A stretch of 15,569 bases of DNA from NCBI GenBank assembly GCA_002375495.1, contig DFLU01000008.1:2984-18552 (forward strand), read 5' to 3'. Below the pieces are notes generated by a model. That model searched no databases. It saw only the letters and a list, made by a program, of their open reading frames with translations, and was not told the DNA's origin. The position numbers were made by a program, and so were the translations under genes. Positions 7,972 through 14,061 of the stretch are shown piece by piece; position 1 is the stretch's first letter; each line of letters opens with the position of its first letter. Source of the stretch: Flavobacteriaceae bacterium UBA3611 (GTDB taxonomy: Bacteria; Bacteroidota; Bacteroidia; Flavobacteriales; Flavobacteriaceae).

Positions 7972-8673
7972 TTAGTTTACAGTTTGCTTGTTGATTAAAG
8001 ACTCCAAATCCTTTCCGTATTTGGAGTCTTTAATTTTTTGGGGTAATGCGTTGTAAACGGTATCTAAGTACTTCTTTGAAAGCCCTTCTACTTCATTGGC
8101 CATTACATAAGGCGCAATTTCAAATTCTTTTTGAGTCAACGCATAATTTACAGACGCCAAGTATTTAGAACGTAACAGTCGCTCTTCTTGCGTTGTGAGT
8201 GCCGCATAAACTGAATCATTCTGCTCTGCCATTGCTTTTAAGCGCAACGAGACAATCTCTAAGTTCTTATCGGCATACCGTTCCATGAGCTCTTTGTATT
8301 CTTCGAGTTTTTCTTGGTTTGCTGAACCCGTTACCGTATATCCATTTCCGAAGCTTTTTAAGGTAGTATTGATGTTCAGCTCACCTTCTTCTGCAAAAAA
8401 TGGGATGCGTTCGTCTAATAAATCACCATTCGTTAGACGGAGGTATAAATAATATACTTCGGGACTAGGCACCGAAACCGAAAACTCAAAATTTGGATCA
8501 CCATCAATTTTTAAAGAATCAATAGACACTAACGATGTGTCTTGAATTCGTTGAAGGATCAGTGTTCCTTTTTTTAGACCGTCTACCGTCCCCGTCAATT
8601 TCATTTCATGTTCGGGAGCACAGCTAAACAGTGCGCATATAAAGATAGATAGTAGTAGAAATTTCGATTTCAT
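7972..8673 (-). CDS. DUF4369-type lipoprotein
   Basis: The 233-residue protein has a lipoprotein signal (MKSKFLLLSIFICALFSC) with the lipidated Cys at about residue 18. The start at 8673 is chosen for this signal; an upstream GTG at 8757 would overlap the DUF819 gene and bury the signal. Residues about 25-120 match the DUF4369 pattern seen at the N-terminus of many Bacteroidota TlpA-like proteins (LTGTVDGLKKGTLILQR, then SIDSLKIDG, then PSPEVYYLYL). The rest is helical and charged, with no CxxC, so the usual thioredoxin domain is absent. It probably sits in the periplasm or outer membrane; no reaction can be assigned. The gap to the upstream DUF819 gene is 76 bp and contains a promoter-like sequence. 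Its 3' end encodes the opposing terminator. Confidence 0.85.
   Translation of the reverse strand: MKSKFLLLSIFICALFSCAPEHEMKLTGTVDGLKKGTLILQRIQDTSLVSIDSLKIDGDPNFEFSVSVPSPEVYYLYLRLTNGDLLDERIPFFAEEGELNINTTLKSFGNGYTVTGSANQEKLEEYKELMERYADKNLEIVSLRLKAMAEQNDSVYAALTTQEERLLRSKYLASVNYALTQKEFEIAPYVMANEVEGLSKKYLDTVYNALPQKIKDSKYGKDLESLINKQTVN
7994..8040 (+). terminator. Intrinsic terminator embedded in the convergent coding sequence
   Basis: A perfect 16-bp inverted repeat, ATTAAAGACTCCAAAT (7994-8009) and ATTTGGAGTCTTTAAT (8019-8034), with a 9-nt loop, is followed on the + strand by six T (8034-8039). It lies 24 bp after the 90-aa gene's stop codon but within the last ~20 codons of the minus-strand lipoprotein gene. 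The T-tract is on the + side only, so it should stop + strand transcripts. Confidence 0.9.
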
Positions 8674-8692
8674 GGGGTATATATTAAGCCTG

Positions 8693-8723
8693 CAAAGATG
8701 GTAAAATAGGATGTGATTACCAA
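8693..8723 (-). promoter_or_regulatory. Putative promoter of the DUF4369 lipoprotein gene
   Basis: On the minus strand CATCTTTG (8693-8700) differs from TAnnTTTG at one base, and a TTG (8721-8723) lies 20 nt upstream. The -7 box ends 19 bp before the lipoprotein start codon. This supports the short start and separate transcription from DUF819. Confidence 0.45.
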
Positions 8724-8749
8724 TGTTGTTTTTTACTATTTCCGCAGAA

Positions 8750-10087
8750 TTAACCACCTGCCACTACGCGCATCATTACTGTACATAATACAGCGCCTAA
8801 GGTCCCAATGGCATAACCGAATACTGCTAACAGTACACCAACAGTTGCTAACGAAGGATGAAACGCAGAGGCAACAATAGGTGCCGAAGCAGCTCCTCCT
8901 ACGTTGGCCTGACTTCCAACAGCCAAAAAGAAATACGGAGCGCGTATGAGTTTAGCAACAAGTATTAAGAGTCCGGCGTGAATGGCCATCCAGAGAAAAC
9001 CTACAGAAAGCAACCCAGGGTTGTCAAAAATTTCCAGGATATTAATTTTCATCCCGATGCTTGCTACCAAAATATAGATAAAAATACTACCGATTTTACT
9101 CGCACCAGCGCCTTCGTAATTGCGGGCTTTGGTGTATGATAATACAATACCGATAATAGTGGTAATAGAAACCATCCAGAAGAAACTAGAGTTCAAAAAG
9201 GTAAAAGAATTTCTGGCAATTCCTGGTGCTAAGCCCTGAACAAAGCCTTCAAAAGCAGCACTCAGATAGTCAGCGCCAAAATGTGCAAAACTTACGGTAC
9301 CGAAGGCAATTCCCCCTAAAATCATGTAATCTGTCAAGGTCGGTTTGCGCTCTGCTTTTTTAGCTAAAGTCGCTACTTTTTCTTTTAAACTTTCAATAGC
9401 CGAGGTATCTGCTTTTAACCATTTATCGATTTTGGTTGCCTTGCCAATTCCGATAAGTAGGATTGCCATCCATACATTAGCCACTACAATGTCAACAAAT
9501 ACCATTTGGCCATACTGACTCGGATTGAATTTGTAGATTTCGAGCATCGCCGCCTGGTTGGCGCCACCACCAATCCAGCTTCCTGCCAACGTCGATAATC
9601 CGCGCCATACAGCATCTGCGCCTGCACCGCCCACTGTTTCTGGAGAAATAAGTCCGATGACCAACACAGCAATGGGTCCGCCCAAAACAATACCAATAGT
9701 CCCCGTAAAAAACATGATAAGCGCTTTTGGTCCAAGGTTAAAAACGGCTTTTAAATTCATGCTCAAGGTCATCAAAACCAGCGCTGCCGGTAATAAATAA
9801 CGACTCGCCATATAGTACAAATTGGTACTTCCTTCAACGATTTGACCATCGTCTTGTATGGTCGTCCATTCTGGTGCAATTAAGCCTAAGGAGGTAAAAA
9901 TGGCAGGGATGAGGTACGCCATAAAAAGGGCGGGCACAATTTTATAAAATTTGTACCAAAACCCAGATTTTTTATGGGAGGTATAAAAAATAAACCCCAG
10001 TGCAATCATGAGCAGGCCGAAAACGATGGTATCGCTCGTAAAAAATGGGGTCGTGTCTTTTATGGTTTCAGTAATGGTATCTTGCAT
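8750..10087 (-). CDS. DUF819 family multi-pass membrane protein (YjcL-like)
   Basis: The 445-residue inner-membrane protein has about 11 hydrophobic segments. Conserved features of DUF819 are visible: the Gly-rich GTIGIVLGGPIAV segment, LAGSWIGGGANQAAM, and near the C-terminus GSQANVGGAASAPIVASAF. These paired Gly/Asn-rich loops in two halves resemble those of anion/organic-acid transporter folds with inverted repeats, but no substrate has been established for this family that I can name. A cytoplasmic charged loop (about 210-250) separates the halves. The 51 bp upstream of the start hold a palindrome (10098-10109), and the gene before it encodes a ribbon-helix-helix protein on the same strand. 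Family call secure; transport function only inferred. Confidence 0.9.
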   Translation of the reverse strand: MQDTITETIKDTTPFFTSDTIVFGLLMIALGFIFYTSHKKSGFWYKFYKIVPALFMAYLIPAIFTSLGLIAPEWTTIQDDGQIVEGSTNLYYMASRYLLPAALVLMTLSMNLKAVFNLGPKALIMFFTGTIGIVLGGPIAVLVIGLISPETVGGAGADAVWRGLSTLAGSWIGGGANQAAMLEIYKFNPSQYGQMVFVDIVVANVWMAILLIGIGKATKIDKWLKADTSAIESLKEKVATLAKKAERKPTLTDYMILGGIAFGTVSFAHFGADYLSAAFEGFVQGLAPGIARNSFTFLNSSFFWMVSITTIIGIVLSYTKARNYEGAGASKIGSIFIYILVASIGMKINILEIFDNPGLLSVGFLWMAIHAGLLILVAKLIRAPYFFLAVGSQANVGGAASAPIVASAFHPSLATVGVLLAVFGYAIGTLGAVLCTVMMRVVAGG

Positions 10088-10097
10088 GGTATTTTAG

Positions 10098-10109
10098 TTT
10101 GCATGCAAA
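10098..10109. promoter_or_regulatory. Palindrome TTTGCATGCAAA upstream of DUF819 gene
   Basis: This perfect 12-bp palindrome lies 11-22 bp before the DUF819 start codon, between it and the ribbon-helix-helix gene. It overlaps a near -7 element (TATTTTG on the minus strand). It could be an operator. A few perfect 12-bp palindromes are expected by chance in 15 kb, so only the position makes it notable. Confidence 0.3.
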
Positions 10110-10138
10110 ATACGTTTTCTATGGCAGAAATGTAAAAT

Positions 10139-10294
10139 TTATTTCTTCGGAAGACGGTTCGCTTTCTTTAAAACCTCTCGAAGCATCCACTCAATTTGAC
10201 CATTGGTGCTGCGAAATTCGTCTGCAGCCCATTTTTCGATGGCTTTCATGGTATCTTCATTTACACGAAGTGCGAATGCTTTCTTTTTAGACAT
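10139..10294 (-). CDS. Arc-type ribbon-helix-helix DNA-binding protein (51 aa)
   Basis: This short gene encodes 51 residues from ATG at 10294 to TAA at 10139. The layout is that of an Arc/MetJ-type ribbon-helix-helix: a Lys-rich tail and a beta strand (KKKAFALRV, residues 3-11) that would insert into the major groove as a dimer, helix A (about 13-27, EDTMKAIEKWAADEF), the turn RSTNGQ (28-33), helix B (about 34-46, IEWMLREVLKKA) and a basic tail. Such proteins are transcriptional repressors, often autoregulatory or antitoxins; no toxin gene is adjacent. It starts 22 bp after the hydrolase stop and precedes DUF819 by 51 bp, on the same strand, so it is probably part of the SPFH-headed operon. 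Family call is strong; target is unknown. Confidence 0.88.
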   Translation of the reverse strand: MSKKKAFALRVNEDTMKAIEKWAADEFRSTNGQIEWMLREVLKKANRLPKK

Positions 10295-10316
10295 GGTCTG
10301 TCTTTTCTAAATTTTA

Positions 10317-11255
10317 CTATTGTTTAATAAATTGTGTGATAGCAGCAATTAACTCAGGCATCACGGGTCGTTTCGGCTCGTTATATGATTTTTGGTTAAC
10401 TAAATCGTCGTCTCCTTCTTTAATTTCCTTTAAAATATGATTCATATTCGGAATCACGGTGTAGGTGGCATCTGGTTTTGCTTCGGAAAGTACTTCCCCT
10501 TCAGAAGGTAACACTTGTAAGTCTTTATCTCCGGCTAAAATTAGCACGGGCATGTCAAGTTTTTTGATCTCTTCGGAAGGATTGTATTGCATCCAGCTAC
10601 GTATGAAGGGTTGAAGGCTAGGTCTAAAAATAGACGAGAGTCCCGGACTGTAATTTTGAGTGCTTCCGTTGGTTCTAAGTTCGTCAAAGGCAGCACGTGC
10701 ATTCGAGGTGAGCCCAGGAGCTTGTTTTGAAAGCTGTTCTACAATGACCTCGTCTATACTACGTCCAGGGCCGGCCAACGAAATGTACCCATCTACATTT
10801 TCTTGGGCTGAAACTAATCCTACGGTAGCACCTTGACTATGTCCTAACACATAAATTTTAGAAAAAGCATTCGATCGTGCAAAAAAAGCTACTACATCTG
10901 ACGCGTCTTTGATAAAATCGTCAAATCGGATACTTTCTTCATTCACGTTGCGTTCTTTCATCTGCTTTACGATGCGCTTATCATACCGGAAAGTGGCAAT
11001 ACCTTCTTGGTAAAGGGCTTCAGCTAAATACTTCAACGAATTGTTTTTCATCATCTGTTGGTTTCCGTCTCGGTCTGTGGGGCCAGAACCCGCAATAATA
11101 ATGACCAAAGGCGATTTCGCTGATGTTTCCGGAGTAAGAATAGTTCCGTCTATAAACGGACTTACAGCGATGTCTTTTTGAATAAAGTCTTTTTTGTTTT
11201 GTGCTAGTACAGAAACACAGACAAAGAGTAGTAAAGCGATTAGTTTCGTTTTCAT
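10317..11255 (-). CDS. Exported alpha/beta hydrolase
   Basis: The 312-residue protein has a signal peptide (MKTKLIALLLFVCVSVLAQ) and no lipobox cysteine at the cleavage point, so it should be periplasmic or exported. The alpha/beta-hydrolase features are an oxyanion-side IIAGSGPTDRDGN loop (53-65), nucleophile S140 in LGHSQGA, an acidic residue in AGDKDLQV (D243 or D245) and H273 in PNMNHILKE. This family includes peptidases of the S9/BAAT type and esterases; the substrate is not evident. Its ATG overlaps the stop of the preceding PH-like gene by 4 bp, implying translational coupling. The small RHH gene follows after 22 bp. Stop codon is TAG. Fold and catalytic triad are secure; activity is unassigned. 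Confidence 0.9.
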   Translation of the reverse strand: MKTKLIALLLFVCVSVLAQNKKDFIQKDIAVSPFIDGTILTPETSAKSPLVIIIAGSGPTDRDGNQQMMKNNSLKYLAEALYQEGIATFRYDKRIVKQMKERNVNEESIRFDDFIKDASDVVAFFARSNAFSKIYVLGHSQGATVGLVSAQENVDGYISLAGPGRSIDEVIVEQLSKQAPGLTSNARAAFDELRTNGSTQNYSPGLSSIFRPSLQPFIRSWMQYNPSEEIKKLDMPVLILAGDKDLQVLPSEGEVLSEAKPDATYTVIPNMNHILKEIKEGDDDLVNQKSYNEPKRPVMPELIAAITQFIKQ

Positions 11256-11755
11256 AATAGGTTGTTTTTAGTGAACCTTTCAATTATTTTTATAGCTTCG
11301 TCGGGCTTTTGGGTACCGACCAAAATCTTTTGTTCGTTTTTGAATACAATTTGTATGCCCATATTTCCTTTGGTGTTGTAGACTTTTCCCCTACCTGACA
11401 TCGAATATTTATAGCCCCAACCGCCAAATTCAGTTAGCGGCCTATACTGTCTAACGTAGCAACGGTCAATTTCGTGCCACGCAACTGTTTTCAGTTCACG
11501 TTGAAAGGGCCAAAAACCGAAATGAATTCCTGTTTCATCAATTCGTGTCCTTAATTGTACCATGTACATCCCAGCCGTTATGGCTATTGTGATCAAGGCT
11601 GCAGGGATACTCGTTGCAAAAAAAGTTGTTTTATCTTCTTCAGCTACGTTTGGATAGGCCCAAAGCATTCCGCCTATGGTGATTCCTGCCACGCTTAGCA
11701 ACAGTATTTGAAGCCATATTTGGTTAAACTTCTGTACTTCTTGAAAAACTCGCAT
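11252..11755 (-). CDS. Two-helix membrane protein with PH-like C-terminal domain
   Basis: The 167-residue protein has two transmembrane segments (about 13-34 and 46-67). A soluble, beta-rich tail follows, with TRIDETGIHFGFWPF, VAWHEIDRCYV, GGWGYKYS and IVFKNEQKILVGTQKP, and a final helix (EAIKIIERF). The order of strands plus terminal helix resembles bacterial PH (bPH2/DUF304-like) domains, which often sit after two membrane helices. I do not recognise a characterised member. Its ATG shares one base with the stop of the DUF4177-like gene (TAATG), and its stop overlaps the hydrolase start, so it is tightly embedded in the SPFH operon. A role at the membrane with the SPFH protein is an inference from linkage. 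Confidence 0.8.
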   Translation of the reverse strand: MRVFQEVQKFNQIWLQILLLSVAGITIGGMLWAYPNVAEEDKTTFFATSIPAALITIAITAGMYMVQLRTRIDETGIHFGFWPFQRELKTVAWHEIDRCYVRQYRPLTEFGGWGYKYSMSGRGKVYNTKGNMGIQIVFKNEQKILVGTQKPDEAIKIIERFTKNNLL

Positions 11756-11922
11756 TATTTTTCTTTTTCAAGCAGCGCGATAAAGCTACTTCCCGCACCA
11801 CCAATAAGTTCTATGTCTTTCACTGTCCATCCCTGTCTTGCGTAATCGTTCAACAAATCTTCAAACTTTTTTGCATTTTCACTCCAGTTAAAAGTCGATT
11901 TTAATACTTTGTATTCTTTCAT
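11755..11922 (-). CDS. DUF4177-like small protein (55 aa)
   Basis: This short gene encodes 55 residues from ATG at 11922 to TAA at 11755-11757. The product begins MKEYKVLKS, continues with a helix (about 15-28, ENAKKFEDLLNDYA), then GWTVKDIEL and a final strand FIALLEKEK. This is the pattern of DUF4177: strand, helix with LN, GW, and a closing strand with a charged end. It starts 8 bp after the SPFH gene's stop and its own stop overlaps the next start (TAATG), so it is a real, coupled member of the operon. Function of the family is unknown to me. The unusually long FNWSENA insert before the helix is consistent with a divergent member. Confidence 0.82.
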   Translation of the reverse strand: MKEYKVLKSTFNWSENAKKFEDLLNDYARQGWTVKDIELIGGAGSSFIALLEKEK

Positions 11923-11930
11923 AATATAAA

Positions 11931-12791
11931 TTATGTGTTTAATGTTCCTGCGTTTACAATGGGGGAGGCGTCTTTATCACTACATAAAATAACCATTAAA
12001 TTGCTGACCATGGCTGCTTTTCGTTCTTCATCTAATACAATAATTTCCTTTCGGCTCAATTCTTCCAGGGCCATTTCAACCATACTCACTGCGCCTTCTA
12101 CAATTTTGTGTCGTGCGGCTACGATCGCAGTTGCTTGTTGTCTTTTTAACATAGCGCTGGCAATTTCATTAGCGTAAGCCAAATACCCAATTCTAGATTC
12201 TAACACTTCGATACCTGCAATGGCCAGGCGCTCTTCAAGTTCCTGTTCTAACGCTTCATTTACCTCTGCCATACTAGAGCGAAGGGTGATGTCTTCATCA
12301 GTACCTTCATCTGCAAAATTGTCGTATGGATATTTGCTGGCTAGTTCACGCACGGCAGCATCAGTCTGGATTCTCACGAAGTTTTCGTAGTTGTCTACGT
12401 CAAAAGCAGCTTTGTGTGTGTCGCGTACCCGCCAAACCAAAATAGTACTAATAATGATGGGATTTCCCAGCTTATCGTTCACTTTTAGACGCTCACTATC
12501 AAAATTTCTTGCGCGTAACGAGATTTTTTGTTTTGAATAAAACGGGTTTACCCAATACAGCCCATTTTTCTTGATGGTCCCTATATATTTTCCGAAGAGA
12601 AGTAATACCCGAGAACCATTTGGATTGACCAATACAAAACCTGGGAGCAAGAATAGTGATGCGAATATCAGTACACCAAACCATGGCATCCTTGTGATAA
12701 ATATAGCGGCAATACCACCAAAAAATAGTGCGATAGATAAGAACAGCATTAGGTATCCGCTGGACGGATTGGAAATTTTTTCGTTGCTCAT
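11931..12791 (-). CDS. SPFH/stomatin-like (band 7) membrane protein
   Basis: The 286-residue protein has two N-terminal hydrophobic segments (about 12-33 and 37-56) followed by an SPFH domain (about 57-240). Recognisable are LLLFGKYIGTIKKNGLYWVNPF, ISLRARNF, VNDKLGNPIIIS, DVDNYENFVRIQTDAAVRELASKYPYD and the helix EALEQELEERLAIAGIEVLESRIGYL. The C-terminal part (MLKRQQATAIVAARHKIVEGAV) is the helical stretch typical of the family. SPFH proteins oligomerise on membranes and organise microdomains or protect partner proteins. No NfeD partner is adjacent. It heads a minus-strand operon with a recognisable promoter. Family call secure; partner and cargo unknown, with the neighbouring PH-like and DUF4177-like proteins as candidates. 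Confidence 0.93.
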   Translation of the reverse strand: MSNEKISNPSSGYLMLFLSIALFFGGIAAIFITRMPWFGVLIFASLFLLPGFVLVNPNGSRVLLLFGKYIGTIKKNGLYWVNPFYSKQKISLRARNFDSERLKVNDKLGNPIIISTILVWRVRDTHKAAFDVDNYENFVRIQTDAAVRELASKYPYDNFADEGTDEDITLRSSMAEVNEALEQELEERLAIAGIEVLESRIGYLAYANEIASAMLKRQQATAIVAARHKIVEGAVSMVEMALEELSRKEIIVLDEERKAAMVSNLMVILCSDKDASPIVNAGTLNT

Positions 12792-12801
12792 GACTTTAGA
12801 T

Positions 12802-12828
12802 TTAAAATGATATTAAAATGATATTAAA
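12802..12828 (-). repeat. 11-bp tandem repeat in SPFH promoter/leader (candidate operator)
   Basis: On the + strand the unit TTAAAATGATA occurs twice in direct succession (12802-12812, 12813-12823) and continues for five more bases. It sits directly downstream of the SPFH -7 box, across the predicted transcription start, and ends 10 bp before the start codon. One unit equals about one helical turn. The repeat is plain to see; a regulatory role is inferred. Confidence 0.6.
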
Positions 12829-12861
12829 CAAATATAAGTGTTTTTTTTTGAAACTTCCAAA
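12829..12861 (-). promoter_or_regulatory. Putative promoter of the SPFH operon
   Basis: On the minus strand TATATTTG (12829-12836) matches TAnnTTTG exactly, and TTTG (12858-12861) lies 21 nt upstream. The spacer contains a run of nine A on the minus strand (12841-12849). It is arranged back-to-back with the nuclease promoter within 126 bp. Confidence 0.65.
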
Positions 12862-12871
12862 TTAATACTTC

Positions 12872-12900
12872 TTGCATTCAAAATCTGAGTGGTATATTTG
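12872..12900 (+). promoter_or_regulatory. Putative promoter of the S1/P1 nuclease gene
   Basis: TATATTTG (12893-12900) matches the TAnnTTTG consensus exactly and a TTG (12872-12874) lies 18 nt upstream. The -7 box ends 17 bp before the ATG at 12918, implying a very short leader. Confidence 0.7.
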
Positions 12901-12917
12901 TAGTAAATAGAACGCTT

Positions 12918-13697
12918 ATGACACGTATAGCAATCACTATATTTATTGTAATTTTTAGTTTACAAACTGGTATAGCCAATGAAGATTGGGGTAAAACCGG
13001 GCATAGGGTAACAGGCGAAATAGCCGAAAAATATTTATCTAGAAAGTCGAAAAAGGCGATTGATGCGTTGCTAAATGGGCATTCGTTAGCTTTCGTTTCA
13101 AATTATGCAGACGACATAAAAAGCGATGACGCTTATCGAAAATATGGACCGTGGCACTATGTGAACTTTCCGTTCGATAGTACCTATGAAGCTTCTGAAA
13201 AAAATGAACGAGGTGATATTTACCAAGCAATTCAAAAGTGTATTGCAGTATTAAAAAATAAAAATGCACCCCGCGAAGAAAAAGTCTTCTATCTTAAAAT
13301 GCTAGTTCATTTTATGGGCGATTTGCACCAGCCGTTGCACATTGGTTTGGCAGAAGATAAAGGGGGAAACGATTTCCAGGTGCGCTGGTTTAATGAAGGA
13401 ACTAACCTGCATACGGTATGGGATTCAAAAATGATAGATAGCTACCAAATGTCGTATACCGAATTGGCTACGAATGCCAATCCGCTTACAAAAAAACAAG
13501 TTGCTGCGATTCAACAAGGTTCTATAAAAGATTGGATGTACGAGAGCCGTGCTCTTTGTAAAGAAATTTATGCCACGACGGAAACGGGCGAAAAATTGAG
13601 CTACCGGTATATGTACGAATATATGAACACGGTACGGGGGCAACTACAAAAAGGGGGAATTCGCTTGGCAGCTGTCCTAAACCAAATCTTTGGTTAA
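12918..13697 (+). CDS. Exported S1/P1-type zinc nuclease
   Basis: The 259-residue protein has a signal peptide (MTRIAITIFIVIFSLQTGIA) and the full set of trinuclear-zinc ligands of the S1/P1 family: W24 and H29 (WGKTGHR), D65 (YADDIK), H80 (WHYVNF), H131, D135, H141 (HFMGDLHQPLH), H165 and D169 (NLHTVWD). Such enzymes cut single-stranded nucleic acids and can remove 3'-phosphates, so a role in phosphate and nucleotide scavenging outside the cytoplasm is likely. In the fungal enzymes Trp is the mature N-terminus; here three residues (NED) would precede it if cleavage is after GIA. It has its own strong promoter and its stop abuts that of the convergent gene with no gap. Confidence 0.93.
   Translation: MTRIAITIFIVIFSLQTGIANEDWGKTGHRVTGEIAEKYLSRKSKKAIDALLNGHSLAFVSNYADDIKSDDAYRKYGPWHYVNFPFDSTYEASEKNERGDIYQAIQKCIAVLKNKNAPREEKVFYLKMLVHFMGDLHQPLHIGLAEDKGGNDFQVRWFNEGTNLHTVWDSKMIDSYQMSYTELATNANPLTKKQVAAIQQGSIKDWMYESRALCKEIYATTETGEKLSYRYMYEYMNTVRGQLQKGGIRLAAVLNQIFG
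13680..13695. other. Short inverted repeat at the 3' end of the nuclease gene
   Basis: AACCAAA (13680-13686) and TTTGGTT (13689-13695) form a small stem just before the zero-gap junction of convergent stop codons (13697/13698). No T-tract follows on either side. It might slow or mark the end of transcripts, but as a terminator it is weak. Confidence 0.35.
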
Positions 13698-13979
13698 TTA
13701 CTTGCGTTTTGAAATTTTATTGTGGCTTATCTGTTTTTGCCTACTGCTCTTAAATCGGTCCATTTCAGGATCTCTTAGCTTGGCATGCTTGGTGGCTCTT
13801 CCCTGTACTCGTTCGCGCCACATTCTGAAACTGGAAGGTTTCATCTCGCGCCGCATAATTTCGATCACTTCTTGTTCGGTAACTCCAAACTGAAAGGTGA
13901 TTGCTTCAAAAGGTGTGCGGTCTTCCCAAGCCATTTCTATGATGCGGTCTAATTCTCTTTCTGTAAATTCTTTTTCCAT
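13698..13979 (-). CDS. TIGR03643 / DUF2805 family protein
   Basis: The 93-residue basic protein has the pattern of the TIGR03643 family: an N-terminal helical part (ERELDRIIEMAWEDRTPFEAI, FQFGVTEQEVIEIMRREM) that looks like a helix-turn-helix, then KPSSFRMWRERVQGRATKH, and a Lys/Arg-rich tail. The family is widespread in Bacteroidota and marine bacteria and its function is not established; nucleic-acid binding is suggested by the fold and charge only. There is no signal peptide. It is a single gene, convergent with the nuclease and separated by 82 bp from the end of the AlkB gene. No clear promoter is seen upstream. Confidence 0.87.
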   Translation of the reverse strand: MEKEFTERELDRIIEMAWEDRTPFEAITFQFGVTEQEVIEIMRREMKPSSFRMWRERVQGRATKHAKLRDPEMDRFKSSRQKQISHNKISKRK

Positions 13980-14061
13980 GATATTTTTTCGATATACAAA
14001 TTCGGAAATTTCTAGGTCTTAACAAATGTTTTTCCTTATGTTTTTGCAAAACACAGGTCGC

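Noticed and set aside
8674..8757. Long form of the DUF4369 lipoprotein from a GTG
   Set aside because: It overlaps the DUF819 gene and would push the lipoprotein signal into the interior of the protein.
10099..10290. Plus-strand open frame opposite the RHH gene
   Set aside because: The minus strand encodes a recognisable Arc-type protein; the plus frame shows no family features.
12841..12849. Run of nine T as a possible phase-variable switch between divergent promoters
   Set aside because: Nine T in AT-rich DNA is weak evidence, and length variation cannot be judged from one sequence.
14042..14051. Palindrome TTTTGCAAAA after the AlkB gene as a terminator
   Set aside because: The stem is very short and AT-rich with no proper T-tract; it is expected by chance.
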